A DNA stretch of 64,000 bases, taken from positions 4,937,001 to 5,001,000 of the forward strand of contig NZ_CP016353.1 of NCBI RefSeq assembly GCF_002240355.1, read 5' to 3'. The position numbers and the translations under genes are program-made. Below, in pieces: positions 37,325 to 48,507 of this stretch. Below the pieces are notes generated by a model. That model saw only the letters and a list, made by a program, of their open reading frames with translations, was not told where the DNA came from and searched no databases. The stretch comes from Prauserella marina. GTDB lineage: Bacteria > Actinomycetota > Actinomycetes > Mycobacteriales > Pseudonocardiaceae. Position 1 is the stretch's first letter; every line of letters starts with the position of its first letter.

Positions 37325-38059
37325 TCAGGGCCGGAAGCCCGCCATGATGTCGCCGAATGCGGGATCATTGTCGACAACACCTCGCGACACATCATGCAGC
37401 CGCAGGCTGTGACTTCGCGCGTAGGCCCTGAGCGCGCCGAAGGCAGTGTCGACATCCGTGTCGTAACGTTCGGCGAGCACTCCCTTCGCTTGCTCGATGA
37501 GGATGCGACTGTTGAGTGCTGACTGAAGCTGCGAAGCAAGCGTCTCGCGATCTCTGGCCGTTCGTTCATGCAGGATCCCGATGGTCGCGATGTCGGCAAG
37601 CGCCTGCCCGATGCCCAGCAGCTCAGGATCGATACTGCCGGTTTCGGTGCCGAACAGGTTCAATGCGCCGATGACGTCGTTCCGCAATCGCAGCGGCAGC
37701 GCGTGGCTGGCCAGAAATCCTTCTGTTCGGGCGACGCTGACGAAACGAGGCCACCGTGAACTCAGGGACGCGAGGTCAGGTGCCTCGACCGGAAGACCGG
37801 TGCGGTAACAGTCGAGACTGGGGCCCTCGGAATTCTGCAGTTGAAACAGCTCCATCAACCGCGCTTGTTCGTTGGAAGCCGCGACCGTGTTGAGAGAGCC
37901 GTTGTGGTCTGCCAGTAACAGGCCGACCTCACCCACGCGCAAGGTCTCCTTACACCGCGAGGTCAGCATCTGCAGGAACGCGATCAGATCGAAGTCGTCG
38001 ACAAGCGTATCTGCCAACTCGACGAACGTACGAGCCACGCGTGCTTGCGGCAAAGTCAT
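37325..38059 (-). CDS. GAF-ANTAR RNA-binding antiterminator 1
   Basis: A 244-residue regulator. Residues 20-165 form a GAF domain (LTSRCKETLRVGEVGLLLAD, GPSLDCYRTGLPVEAPDL, ALPLRLRNDVIGALNLFG). Residues 185-240 form an ANTAR domain with the canonical LIEQAKGVLAERYDTDVDTAFGA-type helix and LRLHDVSRGVV. ANTAR proteins bind two-hairpin RNA motifs in leaders and prevent termination. The start overlaps the stop of the second GAF-ANTAR gene (ATGA), so both are made together and may form a heterodimer. Confidence 0.92.
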   Translation of the reverse strand: MTLPQARVARTFVELADTLVDDFDLIAFLQMLTSRCKETLRVGEVGLLLADHNGSLNTVAASNEQARLMELFQLQNSEGPSLDCYRTGLPVEAPDLASLSSRWPRFVSVARTEGFLASHALPLRLRNDVIGALNLFGTETGSIDPELLGIGQALADIATIGILHERTARDRETLASQLQSALNSRILIEQAKGVLAERYDTDVDTAFGALRAYARSHSLRLHDVSRGVVDNDPAFGDIMAGFRP

Positions 38060-38811
38060 TGGTCGCTCTCCGGCTCAGGCTCCGAGATGTGCTCGTCGTT
38101 GCTGGCGAACCGCAGTTTCCGCTGCACCACTGCCCGCGCCAGGTCAGTCAACCGGACGTTGTCGGCAAACGCGTGGGCACGCAGCCGAAGCAGAGCTTCC
38201 ACGACAGGTATTCCCAGTTGCACGGAGACCATGCCCGCTGCCTGGTGTACCTCGACGTTGCGCAGTACCGCGTCGTTGTCGGCCCCACCGACGCCGGAGC
38301 CGACCGTGATTCCGCCCCGGTGATCGAGAACGAGCAGGAGCGCCAGATCCGCCAGTGCGTACGCGTCGTTGAGTTCCCCTGCGGTGAGCTCACCCGTCGT
38401 AGCTCGGTACACGTTGAGAACACCGACCTGTGCGGCACCGACACCCACCGGGAAGCTGAACATGGCGCTAGTCCCGTGCTGGGCCGCAGCGGGTGCGAAC
38501 ACCGGCCACTTCGATACGCTCCGAAGGGAGCCGAGGTCAGGTGCGAAGACGGGCTGTCTCAACGACAAAACATCACAACCCGGCCCTTCGCCCACGGTCG
38601 CCTGCAACTCCTCTATCTCGTCGGCAGGTGAACCTGAGACCCATATCGGTTCGAAAATTCCCACCGTACCCGCCAACGCAAGACCTGCTCCACGGGCCGA
38701 CAGCGTTTCAACGCACGCGAGGCAGACGTGACGTGGGGATACCACTTCCCCCGCACGCTCGGCCTGCGCAGCGACAGTCCCCCACATTCTTGAGGCACGG
38801 TCACTGTCCAC
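38056..38811 (-). CDS. GAF-ANTAR RNA-binding antiterminator 2
   Basis: A 251-residue protein with the same build as its downstream neighbour. The GAF domain covers about 25-165 (CLACVETLSARGAGLALAG, GEGPGCDVLSLRQPVFAPDL, FSFPVGVGAAQVGVLNVYR). The C-terminal ANTAR domain is EVHQAAGMVSVQLGIPVVEA and LTDLARAVVQRKL. The GAF domain carries a Cys cluster (CLAC) at its start; whether it binds a cofactor is unknown. It is the first gene of the pair. Confidence 0.9.
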   Translation of the reverse strand: MDSDRASRMWGTVAAQAERAGEVVSPRHVCLACVETLSARGAGLALAGTVGIFEPIWVSGSPADEIEELQATVGEGPGCDVLSLRQPVFAPDLGSLRSVSKWPVFAPAAAQHGTSAMFSFPVGVGAAQVGVLNVYRATTGELTAGELNDAYALADLALLLVLDHRGGITVGSGVGGADNDAVLRNVEVHQAAGMVSVQLGIPVVEALLRLRAHAFADNVRLTDLARAVVQRKLRFASNDEHISEPEPESDQ

Positions 38812-38960
38812 GACTCACCCGCCCCGCCAGAAGACCAGGCGCATGTGACCCTGAGCAGTGACCACTACCTGAAGTACGCAAGCTACCACTCCGCGCACCA
38901 TGGGCACGTGCTGACACTCCAGTCCCTCCACCCAACCGCTTCCCGTCCAACGGAAGAAGA

Positions 38961-40996
<2,036 letters not shown>

Positions 40997-42112
40997 ATGA
41001 CCGGAGTACGCGTCCTGGTCGGCACTCGCAAGGGCGCCTTCATATTGACCGCCGATGGCAAACGCCGACAGTGGGAGGTCAGCGGTCCGCATTTCGCGGG
41101 CTGGGAGATCTACCATCTGAAGGGGTCACCGGCCGCCCCGAACCGACTCTTCGCCTCCCAGTCAGGCGGCTGGTTCGGTCAGGTCATCCAACGTTCCGAC
41201 GATGGCGGCAAGAGCTGGAACCCAGTCGGCAATCAGTTCACCTACGAGGGTGAAACCGGAACGCATCAGTGGTATGACGGAACGCAACATCCCTGGGAGT
41301 TCGAGCGCGTCTGGCATCTTGAGCCTGCGATCGACGATCCGGACACGGTGTACGCGGGTGTCGAGGACGCGGCATTGTTCAAGACGGTCGACGGAGGCGC
41401 GACCTGGAACGAACTGCCCGGCCTGCGCCGCCATGAATCCGGACCGTCATGGCAGCCTGGCGCGGGCGGAATGTGCCTGCACACCATCATTCACGACCCC
41501 CGGAACACCGGGCGGATCTACGTCGCGATCTCGGCGGCGGGCGCGTTCCGGTCCGACGACGCAGGCACCACCTGGCGGCCGATCAACCGGGGCTTGCGCT
41601 CCGAGGGAATTCCCGACGAGGACGCCGAGGTCGGACACTGCGTGCACAACCTAGCGATCCACCCGACCCGCCCCGACGTCCTTTTCATGCAGAAACACTG
41701 GGATGTGATGCGCAGCGACGACGGTGGCGAGTCATGGCACGACATCGGCGGCAACCTGCCAACGGATTTCGGCTTCCCCATCGACGTGCACGCGCACGAG
41801 CCGGAAACCGTATACGTCGTGCCGATCAAGAGTGATTCCGAGCATTTCCCTCTCGACGGCAGGCTGCGAGTGTTTCGCAGCAAAGTGGGAGGAAACGAGT
41901 GGGAGCCGTTGACCGACGGCCTGCCCCAGCGCGACTGTTATGTGAACGTTCTACGGGACGCGATGGCGGTTGATTCGCTCGACGAATGCGGTGTGTATTT
42001 CGGTACGACCGGCGGCCAGGTGTACGCCTCGGCCGACGCCGGTGACACCTGGGCGCCCATCGTGCGGGACCTGCCAGCCGTCCTCTCGGTCGAAGTCCAG
42101 ACGGTCCCGTGA
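40997..42112 (+). CDS. BNR/sialidase-like beta-propeller protein
   Basis: A 371-residue cytoplasmic protein with no signal peptide. It has several Asp-box (BNR) repeats: [32 protein letters not shown] and SADAGDTW, each on a propeller blade. Catalytic residues of true sialidases (Arg triad with the FRIP motif) are not visible, so it is unlikely to be a sialidase despite the usual annotation. The start at ATG 40997 has a good GGGGAGA site; the longer reading to 40943 does not. Its stop overlaps the start of the MoaD-like gene (GTGA), which implies joint function. Confidence 0.88.
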   Translation: MTGVRVLVGTRKGAFILTADGKRRQWEVSGPHFAGWEIYHLKGSPAAPNRLFASQSGGWFGQVIQRSDDGGKSWNPVGNQFTYEGETGTHQWYDGTQHPWEFERVWHLEPAIDDPDTVYAGVEDAALFKTVDGGATWNELPGLRRHESGPSWQPGAGGMCLHTIIHDPRNTGRIYVAISAAGAFRSDDAGTTWRPINRGLRSEGIPDEDAEVGHCVHNLAIHPTRPDVLFMQKHWDVMRSDDGGESWHDIGGNLPTDFGFPIDVHAHEPETVYVVPIKSDSEHFPLDGRLRVFRSKVGGNEWEPLTDGLPQRDCYVNVLRDAMAVDSLDECGVYFGTTGGQVYASADAGDTWAPIVRDLPAVLSVEVQTVP

Positions 42113-42429
42113 GCCGCACGATCAAGGTGGCGTTGCCGACGCACCTGCGCACGTTGGCCCATATCTCCGATCGGCAGATCGAGCTCGATGTCGCGGGCGG
42201 GCCGACCGGCAAGGTCACCATGGCCGCCGTACTCGACGCGCTGGAAACCCGTTACCCAGCGCTGCGAGGCACCATCAGAGACCAGGTCACCCTCAAACGG
42301 AGAGCGTTCGTCCGTTTCTTCGCCTGCGAGGAAGACCTGTCACATGACCCGGCCGATCAGCCCCTTCCTGAGCCGGTGGCGGCCGGTACCGAACCACTTC
42401 TGATCGTCGGCGCGATGGCAGGCGGCTGA
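42109..42429 (+). CDS. MoaD/ThiS-like ubiquitin-fold protein with C-terminal Gly-Gly
   Basis: A 106-residue beta-grasp protein. It starts with [14 protein letters not shown], has an insertion with [14 protein letters not shown] as the main helix, and ends in [10 protein letters not shown]. The terminal Gly-Gly is what E1-like enzymes adenylate in MoaD, ThiS and SAMP-type proteins, for sulfur transfer or protein conjugation. No moaE, thiG or E1-like gene lies in the window. Translation is coupled by GTGA to the BNR-propeller gene, a pairing I believe recurs in actinobacteria. That makes a partner or target relation likely. Confidence 0.85.
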   Translation: MSRTIKVALPTHLRTLAHISDRQIELDVAGGPTGKVTMAAVLDALETRYPALRGTIRDQVTLKRRAFVRFFACEEDLSHDPADQPLPEPVAAGTEPLLIVGAMAGG

Positions 42430-42437
42430 CCCGGCGC

Positions 42438-43784
42438 TCAGGACAATGTCACGGGCAGGTTCTCCACGCCGTAGACAATCGACACCTTCCGGAACGTCAG
42501 TTCGTCGGGGCTGACGTTCAGCCGCATCTCCGGGAAGCGCCGGACCAGCGCGGGGTAAGCGGCGCGCAGCTCCATGCGAGCGAGTTCCGCCCCGATACAG
42601 CGGTGGGCACCGTAACCGAAGGCGACGTGCGAGGTGGGGGTTCGCGAACCGTCGAACGTTTCGATGTCGGCTCCGAGCGAGTCGTCCCGGTTGGCTCCGC
42701 TCAGCGAAACGACGACCATGTCGCCCTGCTTGATGGTCTTGCCCGCGACGGTGACGTCCTCACGTGCGAAGCGGGGGAAAGCGACCTGGACGACCGTGAG
42801 ATAGCGCAGAAGCTCCTCGACGAAGGGGCCGACGGAATCGTCGTCGTCGCGCACGTTGACGAACGACTCGTGGTCCTGCAGCAACACCAGGGCACCGAGC
42901 GCGAGCATGCTCGCCGTCGTCTCGAAACCGCCGGTGAGAACGCCATCAGCGAGGCCGGCCAACTCCCGGTCGTCGACCTGGTCGCCGTGTTCCTTGATAA
43001 TCATGCCGAGCAAACCGTCGCCGGGGTTCTCACGTTGCTTGCGCACGACCCCGAGCAGGTAATCCAGCGACTCCGAGATCGCACCAAGCGAGGCGTCGGC
43101 TCCGCCGAAGAGGTCGAAACGCGCGACGGCGAGGTGCTGGAACGCGTCTCGCTCCTCGTAGGGGACGCCGAGTAGCTCGCAGATCACCAGTGAGGGAATC
43201 GGAAGGGCGAACTCCTCGACGAGGTCGACCGGCCCATCGATCTTCGCCATGGCATCGAGTCGCTCGTTGACGATGGCTTCGATCCCGGGCTTGAGGCGGC
43301 CCAGCCTGCGCATCGTGAATTCAGGGGTCAACAACTTGCGGAGTCGCGTGTGCACGGGAGGATCGGCGAAGCCGAGGCCACCCGGGTTGTCGTCGGCGGC
43401 TGCACCCGTCTTGCCGACGAGGTTGCCGAAATCGTTACTGAACGATTTCACGTCACCGAGCACGGTCTTCGCTTCTTCGTGACCGGACACCAGCCAGAGG
43501 TTGAGCCCGAAGGGCACAGGAAGCTTACTGACGGGCTCCTCAACCCGCTTGCGGCCCAGTTCCGGCACCGGGTCGAGGCCTTCGCGGCGCAACGGCATGA
43601 GTACCGCGTCGGGCAGGATGGCCATCTTCGACAGGTCGAGGCCCTTTTTCTGGGCGCGAGCCAGGTACCTGCGTGTTACCCAGGAAACGATACGTGAACG
43701 GAGATTCCCCACGAATACGACGCTACCAACCAGGGACGAAGCACCGGACAGCGATCCGGCGACCAGCGTAGCGGGACGACGCAC
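42438..43784 (-). CDS. Cytochrome P450
   Basis: A 448-residue P450 monooxygenase. The heme-thiolate loop FGYGAHRCIGAELARME contains the Cys ligand, the I-helix motif is GGFETTAS (the acid-Thr pair for oxygen activation) and the K-helix ExxR is in VEELLRYL. The first 50 residues precede the usual bacterial start and contain a mildly hydrophobic stretch (LVAGSLSGASSLVGSVVFVG). The GTG start at 43784 lacks a clear ribosome-binding site, so a start at the ATG of MAILPDAV, near residue 54, is possible. No ferredoxin or reductase gene is nearby. The stop is 8 bases from the convergent MoaD-like gene. Confidence 0.92.
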   Translation of the reverse strand: MRRPATLVAGSLSGASSLVGSVVFVGNLRSRIVSWVTRRYLARAQKKGLDLSKMAILPDAVLMPLRREGLDPVPELGRKRVEEPVSKLPVPFGLNLWLVSGHEEAKTVLGDVKSFSNDFGNLVGKTGAAADDNPGGLGFADPPVHTRLRKLLTPEFTMRRLGRLKPGIEAIVNERLDAMAKIDGPVDLVEEFALPIPSLVICELLGVPYEERDAFQHLAVARFDLFGGADASLGAISESLDYLLGVVRKQRENPGDGLLGMIIKEHGDQVDDRELAGLADGVLTGGFETTASMLALGALVLLQDHESFVNVRDDDDSVGPFVEELLRYLTVVQVAFPRFAREDVTVAGKTIKQGDMVVVSLSGANRDDSLGADIETFDGSRTPTSHVAFGYGAHRCIGAELARMELRAAYPALVRRFPEMRLNVSPDELTFRKVSIVYGVENLPVTLS

Positions 43785-44567
43785 AGTACTTGGTCATGCA
43801 CTCAACGTCAACATCAGGTTTGGTCGTCTGTAGGCCTGCTCAGCAGCCCGGGAATGTCGGACCCTCTCCGTATCGTGGGCACGGCCATGACGGCCACGTG
43901 AGACAGGAGCGCCGATGCCAAGATCTTCGCTTTGAATGCGACTTCGCGTCGCGGGAACCCCGGTCAGCGTCCACAACGGACCTCAGGGCGCACGCGCGAC
44001 CGCATGTCGGCCGTGGCTCGCTGCCGTGCCCTGCCCGCTGTGCCGGGGCAGGAAAGCGGCAGACGACTCACGGCTCCGCGCGGACCGGTTTCCCGGCGGT
44101 ACATCGAGTAGATGCTGATCAGATCGCGACGCGGGCCATCCGGCACGGACCGCGACCAACGCGCGGCTCACCGCCTGGAATCGAATGACGCGGTATCGAG
44201 GTCGACCGCGCGGCGATCGTGGTATAGGCAGCATCGCGACATTCGCCACGGTGCGCCGCTCGCTCACGAGTCGATCCGGAGACACGGCGGGCGCTCACCC
44301 CATGACCATGGCGTCGTTCCCGCGGGCGACGGCTTCGGTGACGAAGCCGTGGCGCGCCGCACGCCACGGTTTTGTCAACGTCGGTTTTGCCAACGTCGCC
44401 CCTCTACCCTTCATCGGCGGTTTCATGCGGGACGCCGGATCCACGGCTCCCGATTTCGGGCGATCGTGGCCCTCACAGCAGGGCTGTCGCCGGGAGGGCC
44501 GCTCGCGCCGCTGACAGTGCGAACAGCCCTCCGCCTGACGACCGCGACAACCGTCGGTTTCGCTGAC
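43785..44567. other. Long gap between P450 and betaine-binding protein genes
   Basis: About 780 bases without a gene I can support; short frames on both strands overlap one another and have no family features. It contains the P450 promoter side, an imperfect tandem repeat of 15 bases (44370-44384 and 44385-44399, one difference) and a long-range 8-bp inverted repeat (AGGGCTGT at 44480 and its complement at 44523) downstream of proX. It may be an eroded gene. Confidence 0.45.
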
Positions 44568-45488
44568 TCAGGCACCTGCGAAGAGTTTGTCGACAACTTC
44601 CTTGTTCTGCGAGGCCCAGTCCTGCGCCGCCTGCAACTCGTTGCCGCTACCCGCCTTCTGGATCTCGTCCTCAAGTGCTCCGAGCTGCTCATCGGTCACC
44701 TTGAACGACTTGATCATATTGGTCAGCGCGGGGAAGTCCTCGCTGAATCCCTTGCGGCCGAGCATGTGCAACTCCTCGCCCTCACCCATCGCACCCTTCG
44801 GGTCCTCAAGATCCTTCAGGTCGTATCGCGAGTACGCCCAGTGGGGATGCCACAGGGTGACCACGATCGGATCCTGGTTCTTGATCGCCTTGTCGAGCGA
44901 CGTCAGCATCGCGGTGCTGGACGAACTTTGCAGCTTCAGCGCGCCGTCGAGTTCGTACTGCGGGATGACCTCTTCCTGCACGATGCGCATCTCGCCAGCA
45001 CCGGGATCGATACCGGTGATCGTGCCGCCGAACATATCGGCGTTGTCCTTGAGGTCCGCGATCGAGTTGACGTTCTCGACGTAGGCGGGGACGGCGAGGT
45101 TCAAAGTCGCGTCGCTGTACCAGGAACCGAGATCCTCAAGGTCATCCTTGTACTGCTCCCAGTACTGCTCATGGGTGGTCGGCAGCCAAGCGTCGAGGAA
45201 CAAGTCGATGTCGCCCTTCGCCAGTGCCTGATAGGTCGGAGCCACATCGAGTTGTTGCAGCGTGACCGTGTAGCCCTTTTCCTCAAGCTGCGCTTTGAAC
45301 AGGTTGGACAGCGCGATGTCCTCGTCCCAGGCGATGTAACCGATGGTCAGCTCCTTGCTACCGCCACCGCCGTTCCCCGAGTCGCTCGCGTCACCGGAAT
45401 CACCGCCGCCGCAAGCCGTCGCGACCATGGCCGTCGCCATGAGGGCGGCCATGGCAGGCAGCAGCCGGCCGAACCTCTTTCGTTTCAT
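44568..45488 (-). CDS. proX: Glycine betaine/choline-type ABC transporter, substrate-binding lipoprotein
   Basis: A 306-residue lipoprotein. The signal peptide ends in the lipobox VATAC with Cys at about 26, followed by a Gly/Ser linker. The mature part is an OpuAC/ProX-type fold. The Trp residues in IGYIAWDEDIA, FLDAWLPTTHEQYW and LWHPHWAY are placed to form the aromatic cage that binds a quaternary ammonium group. It is the last gene of the proVWX order, 39 bases after the permease gene. It should bind glycine betaine or a relative outside the membrane. Confidence 0.93.
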   Translation of the reverse strand: MKRKRFGRLLPAMAALMATAMVATACGGGDSGDASDSGNGGGGSKELTIGYIAWDEDIALSNLFKAQLEEKGYTVTLQQLDVAPTYQALAKGDIDLFLDAWLPTTHEQYWEQYKDDLEDLGSWYSDATLNLAVPAYVENVNSIADLKDNADMFGGTITGIDPGAGEMRIVQEEVIPQYELDGALKLQSSSSTAMLTSLDKAIKNQDPIVVTLWHPHWAYSRYDLKDLEDPKGAMGEGEELHMLGRKGFSEDFPALTNMIKSFKVTDEQLGALEDEIQKAGSGNELQAAQDWASQNKEVVDKLFAGA

Positions 45489-45527
45489 CCTCTTTCTCCT
45501 TCCTGAAGACCACGTACCGGAGTCCGA

Positions 45528-46421
45528 TCACGCCGTACCCGCGAGGCGGCGTGCACGGTTGACCGCGGAGCGCGCCGCGAGCGCGGAAGTGAACCGGTCG
45601 AGGTAGATCGCGAGAATCACGACACCGAGGCCGTATTCGAAACCCGCACCGAGTTGGAGACGCGTCACGGCTTCGAACACGGAGGCACCGAGGCCCGGCG
45701 CTCCTACCATGCCTCCGATGACCACCATGGACAGCGACAGCATGATGATCTGGTTCACGCCGGCCATGATCGACGGCATCGCGAGCGGAATCTGGATTCC
45801 GGTGAGGATCTTGCGCGGTGGTGAACCGAATGCCTCACCCGCTTCGACCATTTCCTTGTCGACCTGGCGGATGCCCAGCTCGGTCAACCGGACCCCCGGA
45901 GGGATGGAGAACGCCACCGTCGCCACGAGCCCGGCTCCAGCGCCGACGGAGAACAAGGAGACCGCCGGAATCAGGTAGATGAACTGTGGCAGGGTCTGCA
46001 TGAAGTCCATGACCGGCTTGATGATCCGGCTGGCCACCTGACTTCGGGCGGCAAGTATGCCGATGGGGATGGCGATCAGAATCGCGACGATCCCGGCGAT
46101 CAGCACGATCGACAGGGTCTCCATCGCGCCATCGAAGGCGTTGAGGCCATCGATGACGGCGAACCCGATGAGCGTCGCGAGCCCGAATTTCCAGCCCCGC
46201 ACCCACAGCGCGAGCAGCGCGAACACGATGAACATGACCCACGACGGGGGCCATTGGAGCAGCTCGGAAAGCCACGCGACGCTTTCCTTGATCGCCGTGT
46301 CGAGACCGTCGAAAACGTCGCCAAGCGTGGTTTCAAGCCAGTCGAGCACGGCCTCGAACCACTCACCGACCGGAATCCGCGGTACTTGCCAGCCTTCGGC
46401 GGCGGAGAAGAGTTCACGCAT
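45528..46421 (-). CDS. proW: Glycine betaine ABC transporter permease
   Basis: A 297-residue ProW/OpuAB-type permease with six or so membrane helices from residue 58 on. A long amphipathic N-terminal part (residues 1-55) precedes them, as in ProW. The coupling loop that contacts the ATPase is near EAGEAFGSPPRKILTGIQIPL. Its start overlaps the end of the ATPase gene by 8 bases, so the two are translationally coupled. Confidence 0.93.
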   Translation of the reverse strand: MRELFSAAEGWQVPRIPVGEWFEAVLDWLETTLGDVFDGLDTAIKESVAWLSELLQWPPSWVMFIVFALLALWVRGWKFGLATLIGFAVIDGLNAFDGAMETLSIVLIAGIVAILIAIPIGILAARSQVASRIIKPVMDFMQTLPQFIYLIPAVSLFSVGAGAGLVATVAFSIPPGVRLTELGIRQVDKEMVEAGEAFGSPPRKILTGIQIPLAMPSIMAGVNQIIMLSLSMVVIGGMVGAPGLGASVFEAVTRLQLGAGFEYGLGVVILAIYLDRFTSALAARSAVNRARRLAGTA

Positions 46422-47634
46422 CCGCTACCACCTCTTTCACCGCGCCTTCCACTCGCCGGTCGATCTCTCCCAGAGCTCCCAGCAGCGTCGCTGTGGGAAC
46501 GACTCCGAGCAGGATGTTCCGCTTGTCGACAACCGGCAGCGGCAACGCGCTTGCGGCAGCTGGAGTGAACAGCTCGTGGACCGGGGTGTCGGGGTGCACG
46601 ACCGGATGCTCACCAGTGAGCGCTTCGTGTAGCCCTTTCGAGCCGCGTTCGGTGGCGTCGGCCACGGTGGTGTCGGTGACAACGCCGACCAGTTTCCCCT
46701 CCCTGTCGAGCACATGAAGGCCCGGATACCTGCTCTCCCGCAGGGCCGCCCTCGCGGCGGAGGGCGAGGAGTCGACGGTGATGGTCTCGACGGCAGGCTC
46801 CATCACGGAGCTGGCCGTCAACACCCTCGTCCGGTCGACATCCCGCACGAACTGCGCGACGTAGTCGTTGGCCGGATGAGCGAGGATGTCCTCCGCGGTG
46901 CCGATCTGCTCGATCCTTCCCTGCCGCATCATCGCGATGCGGTCGCCGAGCCGCATGGCCTCGTTCAGGTCGTGGGTGATGAAGATGATCGTCTTTCCGA
47001 GCTGGGCCTGTAGTGACAGGAGCTGGTCCTGCATCTCCCTTCGGATCAGCGGGTCAAGCGCGCTGAACGCCTCGTCCATGAGCAGGATGTCGGTGTCCGC
47101 GGCCAACGCGCGTGCGAGACCAACTCGCTGACGCATCCCACCGGAGAGCTGTTCAGGCAGGTGGTTTTCCCAGCCGCCGAGGCCCACCAAGTCGAGCGAC
47201 TCCTGTGCTTTGGTCAGGCGCTCCTCGCGCTCCATACCTTTGATCTGGAGGCCGTAGGCGGCGTTCTGCAACACGGTGCGGTGCGGGAACAACGCGAAAT
47301 GCTGGAACACCATGCTCATGGTGCTCCGTCGCATCTCGCGGATCTCCTTGCGTGACATGGCGGTGATGTCCTCGCCATCCACACACACTCTTCCCGCCGT
47401 CGCGGGCAGTAAGCCGTTCAGCATTCGGATCAAGGTGGATTTACCGGATCCGGAGAGCCCCATGACGACGAAAGTCTCGCCACCGTGCACCTCGAAGGAT
47501 GCGTCGATCACCGCGGGAGTGACTCCTGGAATGTCCAATTCGGACACTGAGGTTCCGCTCTCAAGATCACGTACCGCCTCTAGTGCACGGCGCCCGAACA
47601 CCTTATAGAGATTTTCAGCACGAACAGTCGGCAA
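46414..47634 (-). CDS. proV: Glycine betaine ABC transporter ATPase with CBS domains
   Basis: About 406 residues. The ATPase has Walker A GLSGSGKST, Q-loop near FQHFALFPHRT, signature LSGGMRQRVGLARAL, Walker B ILLMDEAFSALD and the switch His in FITHDLNEA. The C-terminal 130 residues hold two CBS domains, which in OpuA sense ionic strength and control transport. That matches use as an osmoregulated importer. I prefer the TTG at 47634, with AGGGA upstream, over the TTG at 47670. It is the first gene of the operon. Confidence 0.92.
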   Translation of the reverse strand: MPTVRAENLYKVFGRRALEAVRDLESGTSVSELDIPGVTPAVIDASFEVHGGETFVVMGLSGSGKSTLIRMLNGLLPATAGRVCVDGEDITAMSRKEIREMRRSTMSMVFQHFALFPHRTVLQNAAYGLQIKGMEREERLTKAQESLDLVGLGGWENHLPEQLSGGMRQRVGLARALAADTDILLMDEAFSALDPLIRREMQDQLLSLQAQLGKTIIFITHDLNEAMRLGDRIAMMRQGRIEQIGTAEDILAHPANDYVAQFVRDVDRTRVLTASSVMEPAVETITVDSSPSAARAALRESRYPGLHVLDREGKLVGVVTDTTVADATERGSKGLHEALTGEHPVVHPDTPVHELFTPAAASALPLPVVDKRNILLGVVPTATLLGALGEIDRRVEGAVKEVVADA

Positions 47635-47938
47635 TGTATCAGGGTCCCTTCGCGACGGTCGCGTGGACAACGGCTACCCAATATTCATTGCTAGCACCAT
47701 ATTCCAGTTGCCGACAGAAACAACACTTCGGCCGAAAAGTAGACACGTGCGTTATGCATCCATTTTTCAGTCGACCAGATAATCACGAACTGACGACCAA
47801 AGGGCCACGAAACGACTGTCGATCGGCCGCCGAAGCGGACATAAGGCCGAAATCTTCTTGACTACGGCGATTATTTTCGACTTGTCGCCACACTGCGGAT
47901 TCGCGCGACAATTCGGATGCCCTCGCGTCGACGTGAAA
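47635..47938. other. AT-rich promoter region of the betaine importer
   Basis: About 300 bases before the terminator at 47939, with no gene. It is clearly AT-richer than the flanks and should carry the proVWX promoter. I see no convincing operator. Confidence 0.5.
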
Positions 47939-47969
47939 GGGGCCCCGCCGGATGGTCCGGCAGGGCCCC
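47939..47969 (-). terminator. Hairpin terminator after the SCO5389-like gene
   Basis: A 14-bp stem with one mismatch and a 3-base loop (GGGGCCC... at both ends), 20 bases past the stop at 47990, followed on the minus strand by TTT. Confidence 0.75.
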
Positions 47970-47989
47970 AGGATTCGACCGAATGGCTG

Positions 47990-48382
47990 CTAGCAATCTC
48001 GCAATTCTGGACTCTGATTCAGCAACTGCCCTCGCACGGAGACGAAGTCGCGGTACTCGTCGCCGTCAACGGCGACCGGCCGGAAAACGGCGACCCGGTG
48101 ACAATTCTGGAAGGCGAGCTTGACCCCGAAGTGACGTTCGAGCCCGCCTCTGATCGCGTCGGAGGCCAGTGCCCGCAAGAGCTGTCCACGTTCACTCTCA
48201 CTCGGTGGCGGCGTCGTGTTGTCGGCGAACTCGGCGTTGCCGGTCTCCAGGTCGGCCACCACGTCGCTGATCACCTGCCACGCGTAAGGCAGGGACTCCC
48301 GCACGCACGCGACGAACTCGGCATCCTCCACCGCGCCTCGTTCGGCGCGCTCCAGCAACTCGGTAGGCACGTGCAACGACAT
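47990..48382 (-). CDS. SCO5389-family conserved small protein
   Basis: A 130-residue actinobacterial protein of the SCO5389 type. It is recognised by LLERAERGAVEDAEFVACVRESLPYAWQ, FADNTTPPP, GQLLRALASDAIRGGLERHFGVKLAFQNCHRVAVF. No catalytic motif is obvious and the function is unknown; the composition suggests a soluble helical protein. It stands alone between two terminator-like regions. Confidence 0.85.
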   Translation of the reverse strand: MSLHVPTELLERAERGAVEDAEFVACVRESLPYAWQVISDVVADLETGNAEFADNTTPPPSESERGQLLRALASDAIRGGLERHFGVKLAFQNCHRVAVFRPVAVDGDEYRDFVSVRGQLLNQSPELRDC

Positions 48383-48507
48383 CGGTCGCCTCCAGCGTGA
48401 TCATCGATCGGTCAACCAGCCCTACCAGTGCTACTGGTATTGAACTTCATGTGCAAGAGAGTTGCTCATCTGCCACCGATACGGAGGAGTGCCGCAATCG
48501 ATGCCGG

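Noticed and set aside
40997-42112. True sialidase
   Set aside because: Asp-boxes are present but the FRIP motif, Arg triad and signal peptide are not visible.
44112-45506. 464-codon open frame on the plus strand
   Set aside because: Antisense to proX, whose lipobox and betaine cage are clear.
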